64,000 nucleotides of DNA from Chloroflexota bacterium (GCA_016223135.1 JACRPQ010000017.1:102168-166167), one strand, 5' to 3'. Shown: positions 9,337 through 19,120, counted from the first letter of the stretch. Program-made: numbers and translations. Notes: generated by a model not told the origin, from the sequence alone.

Positions 9337-9474
9337 ATTTACCTCGTTTATAAATGATTTACCACAAAGAGCGCCGAGAATCGGCAGATCACGAAAACTT
9401 TGCGTAGAATGCGCTCTTTGCTCAGCACGCAAAAGCGGTAGTAGAGACCGCCAATACGCGCTTTCGTGAAGTTC

Positions 9475-10218
9475 TCATTTGCTCTGTGATCTCTGTGGCA
9501 GATTATCCCCAATCCGCCGCACCACATGGAAGTGGAAATAGCCGGGGATGAAATAACTTATCGTATAGTCCACCACCTTGCCGCTCTCGTCGTAGAGTTG
9601 TGAGACAAATTGCAGCAGCACATCGCCGCGCTGAATTTCGAGCGCTTTCGCCACTTCGGCGGTCGCGTTGGCGGCGCTGATGGCGGCGCGGGAGACGGTC
9701 AGCCGGTCGCCGCGTCCCAGCATAAAGTCCAGAACAGAACCGTTGAATTTTTCCGGCAGTTCTTGCGGCTTGAGGCGGTCGGCGGGGAGAGTATCCACCA
9801 GGTAGGCAACCGGTCGCCCCTCGGCGCACATCACGCGGCGGATGCGCGTGAGAAGGGTCCTCTCTGGGACACCCAAACCTTCCGCCGTTCCCTTGTCCGC
9901 TTCCACCTGCTCGACGTGTAATTCTCCCAACGTGACTGCCAGGTTCATGCGCCGCGCCATGGTGTCGAGGCTTTCCAGCACTTCCAGCCCGGCGTCAATA
10001 ACCGGCACTTTGCCCACCACATACGTGCCAGACCCCTGCCGGCGGCGGATGAGACCCTGCGTCTCGAAGGCGCGCATTGCTTCGCGCAGGGTGGCGCGCG
10101 AAACGCCCAATTGCTTTGCCAGCTCGGGTTCCGAGGTCAGGCGTTGACCGGGCGGCGTACGCGCAATCAGATTCGCCAGGTCTGCCTGTAATCTTTGAAA
10201 CGGAAAGTGTGCCATCAT
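9475..10218 (-). CDS. GntR family transcriptional regulator (UTRA/HutC-type effector domain)
   Basis: 'LTSEPELAKQLGVSRATLREAMRAFETQGLIRRRQGSGTYV'. Confidence 0.92.
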   Translation of the reverse strand: MMAHFPFQRLQADLANLIARTPPGQRLTSEPELAKQLGVSRATLREAMRAFETQGLIRRRQGSGTYVVGKVPVIDAGLEVLESLDTMARRMNLAVTLGELHVEQVEADKGTAEGLGVPERTLLTRIRRVMCAEGRPVAYLVDTLPADRLKPQELPEKFNGSVLDFMLGRGDRLTVSRAAISAANATAEVAKALEIQRGDVLLQFVSQLYDESGKVVDYTISYFIPGYFHFHVVRRIGDNLPQRSQSK

Positions 10219-11999
10219 TTCTCCAGAACAGGGATAAATTTGAACTGAGTAACGTCCACCAGTCCCTTGTCGGAAATTCGCAATTCAGGGATGACCACCA
10301 GCGCCAGCAGGGATAACTGCATATTCGGATTATTGAGCCTGCAGCCGCACGCCCTGAAGCCCTGCAGGATGGTCTCCGCCTTGCGGGCAACCGCCTCCGC
10401 GCGTTCGGTGGACATCAGCCCCGCGATTTTCAACTCGACCTTGCCAATGACCTTGCCGTCCTTGACCACCACCTGCCCGCCCCCGCTTCGCGCCAGACTG
10501 TTGGCTGCCACTGCCATCGAAGCCTCATCCGTCCCGACAACGATCATGTGATGCGAGTCGTGCGCCACCGTGGAGGCGACGGCGCATTTTTCGGTAAAGC
10601 CAAAGCCGCTCACCAGCCCCACCGTGACGCCGCCCGTTCCCTTGTGCCGTTCGACCAGCGCAATCTTGGCAATGTCACGCGCAATGTCTGGCTTGATTTC
10701 TCCATTTTGGGGTTGAATGTCGAAGGTCAAATGCCGCGTGGGCGCCTGGTTCTCTATCACACCAATGACATTGGCTTTGACGTTTGATGTGTAACTTGTG
10801 ACGATCTTAAAGTCACTTGCCGTCAGGTTCTTCTTCAAATGCACTGAGTTCACCGCCCATGCGGGATAACTGAACTTCGGCAGGCTCACTTTCCATTTTC
10901 CCTGCTCGGCGATTACCTGCCCTTTGGCGATGACCAGATCGGCGTGAAAGTCCCGCAGGTCTTCGACAATCACCACATCTGCCCAGCGGCCGGGGGCAAT
11001 CATGCCCATCTCCTTTGCGACGCCGAAATGCTCAGCGGTGTTGATGGTCATCATTTGGATGGCAGTCATGGGCGGCAGCCCCTGCTCAATGGCGTGACGC
11101 AGGACGCGGTCCATGTGACCTTCGTGGGAGAGCGTCTGCGCGTGTGAGTCGTCAGTGACGAGGATGAAGTGACGCGGGTCGAGTCCCAGTTCTGTCACCG
11201 CCTTCACCTGCGAAGCCACGTCCAGCCAGGCGGAGCCATAACGGAGCATGGCTTTCATCCCCTGCCGCACGCGGGCAACGGCATCCTCGAGGCGCGTCCC
11301 TTCGTGGTCGTCCTCCGCGCCGCCGGCTGCGTAAGCATGGAAGGGAAGCCCGAGGTCCGGCGAGGCGTAATGCCCGCCGACCGTTTTGCCGTGCGCGTGA
11401 GTGACCGCCATCTCTTCGAGCATCTTTTTATCGCCCATGAACACGCCGGGGAAGTTCATCATCTCACCCAAGCCGATGACGCCCTTCCACTTCATGGCTT
11501 TGGCAACCTCCTTCGGTCCGATGGACGCGCCGGGCGTCTCCAGACCGGGCGCCGAGGGGACGCAGGAAGGCATCTGCACCCAGACGTGAATGGGCTGATT
11601 CTGCGCTTCGTCCACCATCAATTTGACGCCCTTCAAACCGAAGACATTGGCGATTTCATGCGGGTCAATGAATATGCCGGTCGTGCCGCGCACCGCCACC
11701 GCGCGCACGAATTCCGTCACCGTGACCATGCCCGATTCGACGTGCATGTGACCGTCGAGCAAGCCCGGCACGAGGTAACGTCCTTTGGCGTCAATGACCT
11801 TGGTCTTTTTACCGATGGTATGGCGCGCGCTTTCGCCCACATAGGCGACATGCCCGTCTTTGATGGCGATGTCGGTGGCGGGGATGATTTCGCCCGATTG
11901 AACACAGACCCACTGACCGTTCAGAATGACCGTGTCGGCGGGGAGGCGCCCCATGGCGGTATCTACGAGTGCACGGGTAAGTTTTGAGGATGCTGGCAT
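10215..11999 (-). CDS. ade: Adenine deaminase
   Basis: 'VPGLLDGHMHVESGMVTVTEFVRAVAVRGTTGIFIDPHEIANV', 'LVTDDSHAQTL', 'VVVKDGKVIGKVELKIAGLMS'; 4-bp overlap with the GntR gene. Confidence 0.93.
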   Translation of the reverse strand: MPASSKLTRALVDTAMGRLPADTVILNGQWVCVQSGEIIPATDIAIKDGHVAYVGESARHTIGKKTKVIDAKGRYLVPGLLDGHMHVESGMVTVTEFVRAVAVRGTTGIFIDPHEIANVFGLKGVKLMVDEAQNQPIHVWVQMPSCVPSAPGLETPGASIGPKEVAKAMKWKGVIGLGEMMNFPGVFMGDKKMLEEMAVTHAHGKTVGGHYASPDLGLPFHAYAAGGAEDDHEGTRLEDAVARVRQGMKAMLRYGSAWLDVASQVKAVTELGLDPRHFILVTDDSHAQTLSHEGHMDRVLRHAIEQGLPPMTAIQMMTINTAEHFGVAKEMGMIAPGRWADVVIVEDLRDFHADLVIAKGQVIAEQGKWKVSLPKFSYPAWAVNSVHLKKNLTASDFKIVTSYTSNVKANVIGVIENQAPTRHLTFDIQPQNGEIKPDIARDIAKIALVERHKGTGGVTVGLVSGFGFTEKCAVASTVAHDSHHMIVVGTDEASMAVAANSLARSGGGQVVVKDGKVIGKVELKIAGLMSTERAEAVARKAETILQGFRACGCRLNNPNMQLSLLALVVIPELRISDKGLVDVTQFKFIPVLEK

Positions 12000-12096
12000 A
12001 AAGGCTCCCTTCAACGGATTGAGAGTGACGGGTGAACGTGTCAACGAATGCAAACGAATGCGATGGAACAAAGCGGCGAGGCTCTGGCGCACTCCT

Positions 12097-12441
12097 CTAT
12101 TTTGGGAGGATGAGCGGGAATCTCACCACGTCAATGAAGCGCATGACCTCCGCGCCGGTGTTGTGGAACTGATGACTCTCATGCGGCGCAACGTACAGCA
12201 CCGCCCCTTCTGCAATGGGATGCACCCCATCATCCGATTCCACCTCGCCGCTGCCAGCCAGCACAAAAATCTCATGCTCGGTGTCGTGCTGGTGCATGGT
12301 GGAGGATTTGCCCGGCTCCAAATCGAGGATGCGCATGGCAAAGTTGCTTGCGCCCTGCGAGGCGTTGATTGCCCAACGCACGGTCAAGCCATCCACGCCG
12401 CTGGGTTCGAGAGGCAGGTCACGATAATCCTTGATATACAT
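12097..12441 (-). CDS. Cupin domain protein
   Basis: 'HQHDTEHEIFVLAGSGEVESDDG...L.YVAPHESHQFHN'. Confidence 0.9.
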   Translation of the reverse strand: MYIKDYRDLPLEPSGVDGLTVRWAINASQGASNFAMRILDLEPGKSSTMHQHDTEHEIFVLAGSGEVESDDGVHPIAEGAVLYVAPHESHQFHNTGAEVMRFIDVVRFPLILPK

Positions 12442-12488
12442 TGGGCTTCTCCTTTCGTTTGAATCAAAGCGGTTCGCAGACTGACAGA

Positions 12489-13871
12489 CTAACCTTCCAA
12501 CAGCCGTTTCGCAGACCGGTTGTGCTTCTCGATCAGGCTTCTCTCATCTACAGTCACAACGCGTCCTTCCTTGACGATAAACCTGCCGCCCACCACCGTA
12601 TAATCCACGCGGACGGGTTGACCGAACACGATGGCGGCGGCGGGGTCGTGCATGCCGCTGAATTCGATGCGGTTCAGGTTCACGGCGAAGAAGTCGGCGC
12701 ATTTGCCGGGTTCGAGCGAGCCGATGTCGGTGCGCCCCAGAACCGCTGCGCCGCCGCGCGTGCCAAGATATAGCGCCTCGCGTGCGGTCATCAGTTTTCG
12801 GTTTGGATCGTTCGAGAGGGAATAGCCTGTTAATCCCTCCTTCACTCGCGAGACCAGCATCGCATTGCGAACCTCCGCCAGCAGATGCGAGCCGTCGTTG
12901 GAGGCGGAGCCATCCACGCCCAAACCGACATTCACGCCCGCCTTGCGATATTCCTTGACCGGCGCAATGCCCGATGCCAGCCGCATGTTCGAGGTGGGAC
13001 AGTGCGCCACGCCGCAGTTGTGTTTGGCGAAGACTTGAATCTCCTCATCGTTGACCCAGACTGCATGAGCAAACCACACGTCGCCGCCCACCCAATCCAC
13101 TTCCTGCATGTAAGCGACGGGGCGGTGACCGAATTTTTGCAAACAAAATTGTTCTTCATCTTCGGTCTCGGCGAGGTGGGTGTGAAGATGCACGCCATAT
13201 TCGCGCGCCAGGCTGGCGGATTGTTTCATCAGTTCGCCCGTCACGCTGAAGGGGGAACACGGCGCAAGGACGATTTGCACCATCGAACCGGGCTTCGGAT
13301 CGTGATAACGCTGGATGAGCCGCTGGGAATCTTTGAGGATGTTCTCTTCCGTGTCCACCACGCTGTCGGGGGGCAGTCCGCCTTTCGATTCGCCCAGCGA
13401 CATCGAGCCGCGCGAGGCGTGGAGGCGGAGTCCCACTTCGGAGGCGGCGGCAATCTCATCGTCCAGTGTTGAACCGTTGGGGAAAAGATAGAGGTGGTCG
13501 GAGGCAGCGGTACATCCCGAAAGGGCAAGTTCGGTCAGAGCAGTCTGGGTCGAGATGAAGATGTCTTCCGGCTGGAGGCGCGCCCAGATGGGGTAGAGGG
13601 TCTTGAGCCAGTTGAAGAGATTGGCGTCCTGTGCGGCGGGGACGGCACGGGTGAGGGTTTGGTAGAAGTGATGATGGGTGTTAATCAACCCGGGTGCAAG
13701 GACATGCCCGCTGAGGTCAAGAACTTCGTCGGCATCTTTGTAGGGCAAGTCTGAGACTTGTCCTACCTGTTCGATGAAGCCGTCGCGGATAAAAAGACCA
13801 CCATCCGAAAATTCGGTTTGGCGGTCGTCCATGGTGAGGATGTGGGCGTGTTTGATGAGTAAAGTCGCCAT
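12489..13871 (-). CDS. Amidohydrolase of the SsnA/8-oxoguanine deaminase/ATZ-TRZ-like group
   Basis: 'APGLINTHHHFYQTLTRAVP', 'HLHTHLAETEDE', 'GVAHCPTSNMRLASGIAPV', 'GLGVDGSASND'; start reassigned to 13871. Confidence 0.88.
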   Translation of the reverse strand: MATLLIKHAHILTMDDRQTEFSDGGLFIRDGFIEQVGQVSDLPYKDADEVLDLSGHVLAPGLINTHHHFYQTLTRAVPAAQDANLFNWLKTLYPIWARLQPEDIFISTQTALTELALSGCTAASDHLYLFPNGSTLDDEIAAASEVGLRLHASRGSMSLGESKGGLPPDSVVDTEENILKDSQRLIQRYHDPKPGSMVQIVLAPCSPFSVTGELMKQSASLAREYGVHLHTHLAETEDEEQFCLQKFGHRPVAYMQEVDWVGGDVWFAHAVWVNDEEIQVFAKHNCGVAHCPTSNMRLASGIAPVKEYRKAGVNVGLGVDGSASNDGSHLLAEVRNAMLVSRVKEGLTGYSLSNDPNRKLMTAREALYLGTRGGAAVLGRTDIGSLEPGKCADFFAVNLNRIEFSGMHDPAAAIVFGQPVRVDYTVVGGRFIVKEGRVVTVDERSLIEKHNRSAKRLLEG

Positions 13872-14084
13872 GAGGTTAAATGAGGGGAATTTAGATAATC
13901 TGACTAGACTGCATTTGTCTGACAAATTTAGTGTAGCAGAAGAAAAGGAGGATGTCAAATCTTTGCGCCTTGCATTTGGCGGGTAACACAGTTTTGCGCT
14001 GTGTACAGCCTATTCCGAAGCGGAAAAGAAAATCGAAGCGGTGATATAATCGTTATACGATTTCTTGTTCGATAGGAGTTCCGT

Positions 14085-14294
14085 ATGGATGCCGTAACTG
14101 TTTCCCCAAAATATCAGGTTGTGATCCCCTTGAAAGTGCGCAAGCAGATGCGCGTCAAGCCCGGACAAAAAATGCACGTCATCGCCTACGACAACATGGT
14201 GGTGTTCATCCCCGTCCGCCCGATCAAACAGGCGCGCGGGACACTGAAGGGCATTGACACGAAAATCGAGCGCGACGAAGAGGATCGCGTATGA
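14085..14294 (+). CDS. AbrB/MazE-type antitoxin
   Basis: 'MDAVTVSPKYQVVIPLKVRKQMRVKPGQKMHVIAYD' swapped-hairpin AbrB motif. Confidence 0.9.
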   Translation: MDAVTVSPKYQVVIPLKVRKQMRVKPGQKMHVIAYDNMVVFIPVRPIKQARGTLKGIDTKIERDEEDRV

Positions 14295-14665
14295 ACGTCG
14301 TCGACTCTTCGGGCTGGCTGGAATACTTTGCCGATGGCGGTAACGCCGACTTTTTCGCTCCCGCCATCGAAGATACGAAAAGCCTGCTCGTGCCTGTTAT
14401 CTGCCTTTACGAAGTGTTCAAAAAGATTCTCCAGCAAAGCGGAATCAACGAAGCGCAAGTCCATGTCAGCGATATGAAACAGGGGAAGATCATCGAACTT
14501 GACGAATCGCTGGCTTTGAGCGCCGCAAAACTCTCCGCAGACCTGAAACTGCCAATGGCGGACAGTCTCATCCTTGCAACCGCCCGCGCCAATGATGCAG
14601 TTCTCTGGACGCAGGATGAACACTTCAAAGATTTGGATGGCGTGAAATATATCGAAAAAAAGTAG
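14291..14665 (+). CDS. PIN-domain (VapC-like) toxin
   Basis: 'MNVVDSSGWLEYF...DSLILATARANDAVLWTQDEHFKDLDGV'; 4-bp overlap with the antitoxin. Confidence 0.92.
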   Translation: MNVVDSSGWLEYFADGGNADFFAPAIEDTKSLLVPVICLYEVFKKILQQSGINEAQVHVSDMKQGKIIELDESLALSAAKLSADLKLPMADSLILATARANDAVLWTQDEHFKDLDGVKYIEKK

Positions 14666-14893
14666 AGAGGATTCGGTAATTTGTCCATAAACATCAAAAA
14701 TATGCGTAGGATGCGCTCTCTAGCGCAAACATGGCGTTACACCTGCCCTGCACCTGTCCCTGACGGGAAGGTGTCAGGGAGCGGGCGGTGCCAGGGGAAA
14801 ACGCCAATTACACGTCAATCGAGAGGCGCTGGACGTACTTTATGAATTACCGAATCCTCATATTGGGAGAATGGCAGGGATGAGGATGTATGC

Positions 14894-15730
14894 CTAGAGA
14901 TGGCGGTTCAGCCACTCGATCATCGTCTGGAACACGTCCGCCTGCTGGGGTTCGTTGTGGATTTCGTGATACAGCCCCTCCCAGATTTTCAGGGTGACAT
15001 CCTTGTTGGTTTCGCCTGCCAGTTTGGCAAAGTCTTCACTGCCGCTGGGATAGGTGATGCGGTCTGCGCCGCCGTGCATGATGAGAAGCGGCGGGCGGAA
15101 ATCTCTGGCGCGTGCAAAGCAAAATTCGATGGCATCCAGCCCGGCTTTGCCCAAGCCCAGGCTGACTTTGTCGTGGACGAGCGGGTCGTTGACGTATGCC
15201 TGCACCACCGCCGCGTCATGGGAAAGCCCGTTTACTTCCAGTTCGCTCTTCAGGGACAGGGTGGGAATGAGCGAACCAAGCGCCTTGACCAGCATGATTT
15301 TGGCTTTTTGTTCCTGCAAGGCAGAGCGCAAGCCGGCGCCCGTCACGATGACGCCCTGCAAGCCTTCGGGATGCCGGAGGGCATAGGTGAGGGTAAGCAG
15401 CCCTCCCAAGCTGTGACCGTAGAGGAATAACGGCAGGCGGGGGTGACTCTGCCGCTGAAAGTGGACGAAGTTGTGAATATCGTTGAGGACAGTTTCGAGC
15501 GAGGGGAAATGTCCGCGCGGACCGCCGCTTTGCCCGTGACCGCGCAGGTCGAAGCCGACGAGGGCATAGCCGGCGTCGTTGAGCGCTTTGCCCACATGGG
15601 CATAACGCCCGGTATGTTCGCCCAGCCCGTGCACAAGACAGACGATGGCTTTGGGAGTCCCTTGTGGTTCCCAGCCCTGCATGTAGAAGGTGATGTCATC
15701 GTTCATTTCGGAGGTGGATGAGGATGTCAT
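14894..15730 (-). CDS. Alpha/beta hydrolase, monoacylglycerol lipase-like (serine aminopeptidase S33)
   Basis: 'VCLVHGLGEHTGRYAHVGKALNDAGYALVGFDLRGHGQSGGPRGHF', 'LYGHSLGGLLTL'. Confidence 0.92.
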   Translation of the reverse strand: MTSSSTSEMNDDITFYMQGWEPQGTPKAIVCLVHGLGEHTGRYAHVGKALNDAGYALVGFDLRGHGQSGGPRGHFPSLETVLNDIHNFVHFQRQSHPRLPLFLYGHSLGGLLTLTYALRHPEGLQGVIVTGAGLRSALQEQKAKIMLVKALGSLIPTLSLKSELEVNGLSHDAAVVQAYVNDPLVHDKVSLGLGKAGLDAIEFCFARARDFRPPLLIMHGGADRITYPSGSEDFAKLAGETNKDVTLKIWEGLYHEIHNEPQQADVFQTMIEWLNRHL

Positions 15731-15772
15731 GGATGTTCTCGCTTTGTAACGACGGGCGCAGGAGACCGCCTC

Positions 15773-16381
15773 CTACACTTTCCCGCCGGTGATGGTGAAT
15801 TCGCAGGTCGGCTCGCCTGTGGCTTTACAGGAGGTTTCTTCCACGTCGAAGGTGTGACCGGTTGCCCAGCGCAGACTTTCGCGGATGAGTCCCTGGGTGA
15901 CGTAGCAAATCGGCGCGGAGGCGGATTGACCGTCAGCGGAGGGAGAGGCATGGTCGGCGAGGAGCAGGTCGAGGTCGAGGGTGTGAAGCGTCATGTCGCC
16001 GGGCGCCGCGCTGATGAGTTTGGCGAGCAGATCGAGGGTCGGTTTGCGGCGCGCGGCAAGGGGAAGTCGTTTGATGATAGCGGCATGCATCCTGCCGTTG
16101 AGGGAGGCGTCTTCCAGTAAACGCAGCCACAGGCTTTCGCCCACGCGAATGAGCGCGCCGCGTGCGCCGCGTCCGTAATAGGTGCGCAGCGCGGATTGCA
16201 AAGAGGCATAGATGCGGGCGGCTTCGTGCGGATCGCTTTTGATAAAGGTTTGCGGCAGCGCCCATTCGAGGGGCAATTTGGAAATGGACAGCATGGCATT
16301 GAACGACTCGCTGCCCAGTTCTTTGGCAACCGTCGCGACAAAGCAACGCAAGACCCGCGCAGGCAATTGGGGAAGGCTCAC
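15773..16381 (-). CDS. V4R-domain protein, paralog 2
   Basis: C-terminal 'ICYVTQGLIRESLRWATGHTFDVEETSCKATGEPTCEFTI' typical of V4R domains. Confidence 0.75.
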   Translation of the reverse strand: MSLPQLPARVLRCFVATVAKELGSESFNAMLSISKLPLEWALPQTFIKSDPHEAARIYASLQSALRTYYGRGARGALIRVGESLWLRLLEDASLNGRMHAAIIKRLPLAARRKPTLDLLAKLISAAPGDMTLHTLDLDLLLADHASPSADGQSASAPICYVTQGLIRESLRWATGHTFDVEETSCKATGEPTCEFTITGGKV

Positions 16382-16998
16382 TCGCGCACCTCGCCCACCT
16401 CGAAGCGGCAGAACTCATCGCCTTTGGCAGTGCAGTGCGTTTCGACGATTTCGTATTCTTTGCCGGTTGCCCACTGCACCGCTTCGGCGATGGAGCCGAT
16501 GTAGAGGTAACAAATGGGATGATCGCTGTGACGCCCGTGACAGATGGCGCAGGTGGCGTCCACATAGGCGAGGCGGCTGCCGCCCTCATCCACCCAGGCG
16601 TTGACCTGCGGGTTGCTCTTTTTGAGGGCATCTGCCATGCTGTTCAAGATGAATTTGATGCGCTGGCGTTCGGGGAGGAGTTTCAAGGCGACGCCGGCAA
16701 CGCCCAATAATGCGGCTTGTTCGCGCACGGCATACTGAAAGGAAGCCTTGCCGATGCGGCGTAGCATGCCTCGTCCGCCGCGCCCGTAGAAATCCTCGAT
16801 GGCTTGATTCAACTGGGCATATTGCGAGGTCTTGATGGCGGGTTCCAGGTTGTTGGGCGGGAAGTTGTTCACGAACCTTTCCAGTCCGCACGATTTGAGC
16901 ACGGCGTTCAAGCCGTTATCTCCCATCACTTCCTGCATCGAGACCAGCGCCTGGCGCACCAGCGAATTGATGATGACGGCATCGTCTCTGGTTGTCAT
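16378..16998 (-). CDS. V4R-domain protein, paralog 1, with extra 'CAICHGR' cysteine motif
   Basis: 'CAICHGRHSDHPICYLYIGSIAEAVQWATGKEYEIVETHCTAKGDEFCRFEV'; 4-bp overlap with paralog 2. Confidence 0.75.
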   Translation of the reverse strand: MTTRDDAVIINSLVRQALVSMQEVMGDNGLNAVLKSCGLERFVNNFPPNNLEPAIKTSQYAQLNQAIEDFYGRGGRGMLRRIGKASFQYAVREQAALLGVAGVALKLLPERQRIKFILNSMADALKKSNPQVNAWVDEGGSRLAYVDATCAICHGRHSDHPICYLYIGSIAEAVQWATGKEYEIVETHCTAKGDEFCRFEVGEVRE

Positions 16999-17052
16999 AC
17001 CTGCCTCCTTTGATTGGCTGGAAACATACGCGGCAAGCCACTTTCTGCCGGG

Positions 17053-17904
17053 CTAGATGCCCTGCACACGAAAAGTATACACGGGATACGCTTCACCCGT
17101 GCGCTGAAAGCCCATCCGTTGGTATAGCGCCAGCGACGTTCGATTGTCGCTTTGGGTGTTGACCGTCAGTTTGAGATACCCATTTTGCACGAGCCGCCCA
17201 AACAGGTCGCCCAGCAGCGCCCTGCCCACGCCACGTCCTTGCATAACGGGATGCACCGCCAGGCGCGCCAGATGCGCCCGCGTTCCCGTGCCGGTTGTGA
17301 TTTGATAGCCGACCACCCCATCACGACTCTCCGCCACCCTTGCAAAGAGGGACTGCGCCAGCGCGCGGCGCAGCGTCTCCTGCGAATTGTGCCATAGCGG
17401 ATCGAACGCTGCGCCGTCCACCGCAGTGACGGCGGGCAGGTCCGCCTCGGTCATTGTGCGGATGCGGACGCCCGCCGCTTCGCTCCCCGCCCAGGGCTGA
17501 TACGTCCACTCGAGCATCACAATACTCTGACGGCTCTCAAATTCGTGCCACTCCAGCACCCTTTGAAACCACGTGTGCTGGACAATGGCGGCGACGGTGG
17601 CTCCGCCGGCGAGGGCAATGTCCCTGCGTGCGGCAGACCACAACACCGCCCAGGCATTCTCCGCCGACCAATATCCCGTATGAACAAACAACCGCACCCA
17701 GGCAATCCCTTTGGTTTCCTCGGGGCATGCCAGTGCGGCTGTGAGTTGCGAGCCTTCCTCGATCGTCCAGAAGAACCGGTCGCCCAGCCATTCGAGGGGC
17801 GAACGCCAGTCCAAGTGGCGGTGGGAACGGGTCTCGAAGAAGATGAGGTTCGACAGGCGCTGATGATCGCTGGGTTCTGCTATACGAGCGTGTGTGGTAA
17901 TCAC
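17053..17904 (-). CDS. GNAT family N-acetyltransferase
   Basis: 'LARLAVHPVMQGRGVGRALLGDLFGRLVQNGYLKLTVNTQSDNRTSLALYQRMGF'. Confidence 0.92.
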   Translation of the reverse strand: MITTHARIAEPSDHQRLSNLIFFETRSHRHLDWRSPLEWLGDRFFWTIEEGSQLTAALACPEETKGIAWVRLFVHTGYWSAENAWAVLWSAARRDIALAGGATVAAIVQHTWFQRVLEWHEFESRQSIVMLEWTYQPWAGSEAAGVRIRTMTEADLPAVTAVDGAAFDPLWHNSQETLRRALAQSLFARVAESRDGVVGYQITTGTGTRAHLARLAVHPVMQGRGVGRALLGDLFGRLVQNGYLKLTVNTQSDNRTSLALYQRMGFQRTGEAYPVYTFRVQGI

Positions 17905-18434
17905 TACTTGATAAATCCAATGCGTCTAAAAAACTTCAAAATCCGCTGGGTGAGATTGGGCTTTTCGACGAGGCGCAGCGAGTCGTACACGTCCATTTGG
18001 GCGGCGGTGATGCGTCCGCGTTTGAGATTGAGGTTGGCGGCGGCTTTGCGGACGATGGAGTGCATATCGCCTTCGCCCGCCTGTTCGAGCAGTTGAGCGG
18101 CGCGTTCATATTCTGCCAGAGCCTCGTCCACCTTTTTGAGCGCTTCCAAAGCGGCGGCGCGGTTGCTCACCGCAATGCCCTGCCGTTTCAAATCGCCCGC
18201 TTTTTGGAAAATGCTTTCCGTTCCGTCGGTGGCTTCGAGCGCTTCTTGTGCTTTGCCCGCCTGTAAAAGCGCCACGCTCTGATTGTTCTTCATCTCTGCC
18301 GCGTTCAATTCATCCTGCACGCTGGCATACACCTGTGCGGCTTGGGCAAAGAGGCGCGCTGCCGTATCGTAATTTCCCTTGCCATATTCCTCTTTACCTT
18401 GTTCAGCCAATTGAAGGGGAGAAGCGCTTTCCAT
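17904..18434 (-). CDS. TPR-repeat protein
   Basis: 'ESASPLQLAEQGKEEYGKGNYDTAARLFAQAAQVYASVQDELNAAEMKNN'; start reassigned to 18434. Confidence 0.75.
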   Translation of the reverse strand: MESASPLQLAEQGKEEYGKGNYDTAARLFAQAAQVYASVQDELNAAEMKNNQSVALLQAGKAQEALEATDGTESIFQKAGDLKRQGIAVSNRAAALEALKKVDEALAEYERAAQLLEQAGEGDMHSIVRKAAANLNLKRGRITAAQMDVYDSLRLVEKPNLTQRILKFFRRIGFIK

Positions 18435-18442
18435 GTCCGCAC

Positions 18443-19120
18443 CTATAGCGTAATATCCAGGAGGTCTTCCGCCACCGAGCGCAGTTTTTCCTTGGACATG
18501 CCGCTCAATTTCTTCGCCAGTTCCAAATAAGGTCGATTGACCGGAAGCGCCACAAACTGACGCAGTTCTTCCGGCAGTTCGAGGAAATTTTGGATGGCTT
18601 CTTCGTTGATCAGCCACTGCCCGATGGGTCCGCTGCGGTCAAAGAAGGATTCGATGCGCCCGCCGAGGGTGGAGACGAGCGCCTCCAGTTCCGGCAATGG
18701 GATGGGGCGTTCCCCCAGTTCATACGCCTTGATGCGCGCGCCGGAGATGCCGGTTTCAAGCGCCAGGCTGCGAATGGAGATGCTGGCATTTGTGCGTTCC
18801 TGCCGCAGCAGCGCGCCGATTTTTCGCTGGCGGACAGCCATGAGTTTGGGCAGGTCGAGGCTCTCAATGGGCTGAGGCGCATTCGATTTGGTTTGTTTAC
18901 CCCAAAAGTGGTCCATGGGCAAATCAAGATAGTAAACGAGCGCTTCCAGCTCGGGCAGAGAGGGGGCTTTGCGTCCCTCCTCGTAGGCGCGGAAGGTTGC
19001 GCTCTTGACGCCGACTGCTTTGGCGCATTCGCCAATGCTGCGGCGGGCAGCAAGGCGGGCATCGCGGATCAAGACACCCAACTTTTTTGCGCGGATGGTA
19101 ATTTGGGTCTTTTTGTCCAT
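18443..19120 (-). CDS. XRE-family helix-turn-helix regulator with two HTH segments
   Basis: 'LGVLIRDARLAARRSIGECAKAVGVKSATFRAYEEGRKAPSLPELEALVYYLDL' and a second copy 'IGALLRQERTNASISIRSLALETGISGARIKAYELGERPIPLPELEALV'. Confidence 0.85.
   Translation of the reverse strand: MDKKTQITIRAKKLGVLIRDARLAARRSIGECAKAVGVKSATFRAYEEGRKAPSLPELEALVYYLDLPMDHFWGKQTKSNAPQPIESLDLPKLMAVRQRKIGALLRQERTNASISIRSLALETGISGARIKAYELGERPIPLPELEALVSTLGGRIESFFDRSGPIGQWLINEEAIQNFLELPEELRQFVALPVNRPYLELAKKLSGMSKEKLRSVAEDLLDITL

Noticed and set aside
14738-14815. Possible MITE in the gap after the PIN toxin gene
   Set aside because: Contains a short imperfect hairpin (GCACCTGTCCCTGACGGGAAGGTGTCAGGGA...GGTGCC) but no recurring copy or clear terminal repeats in this window.
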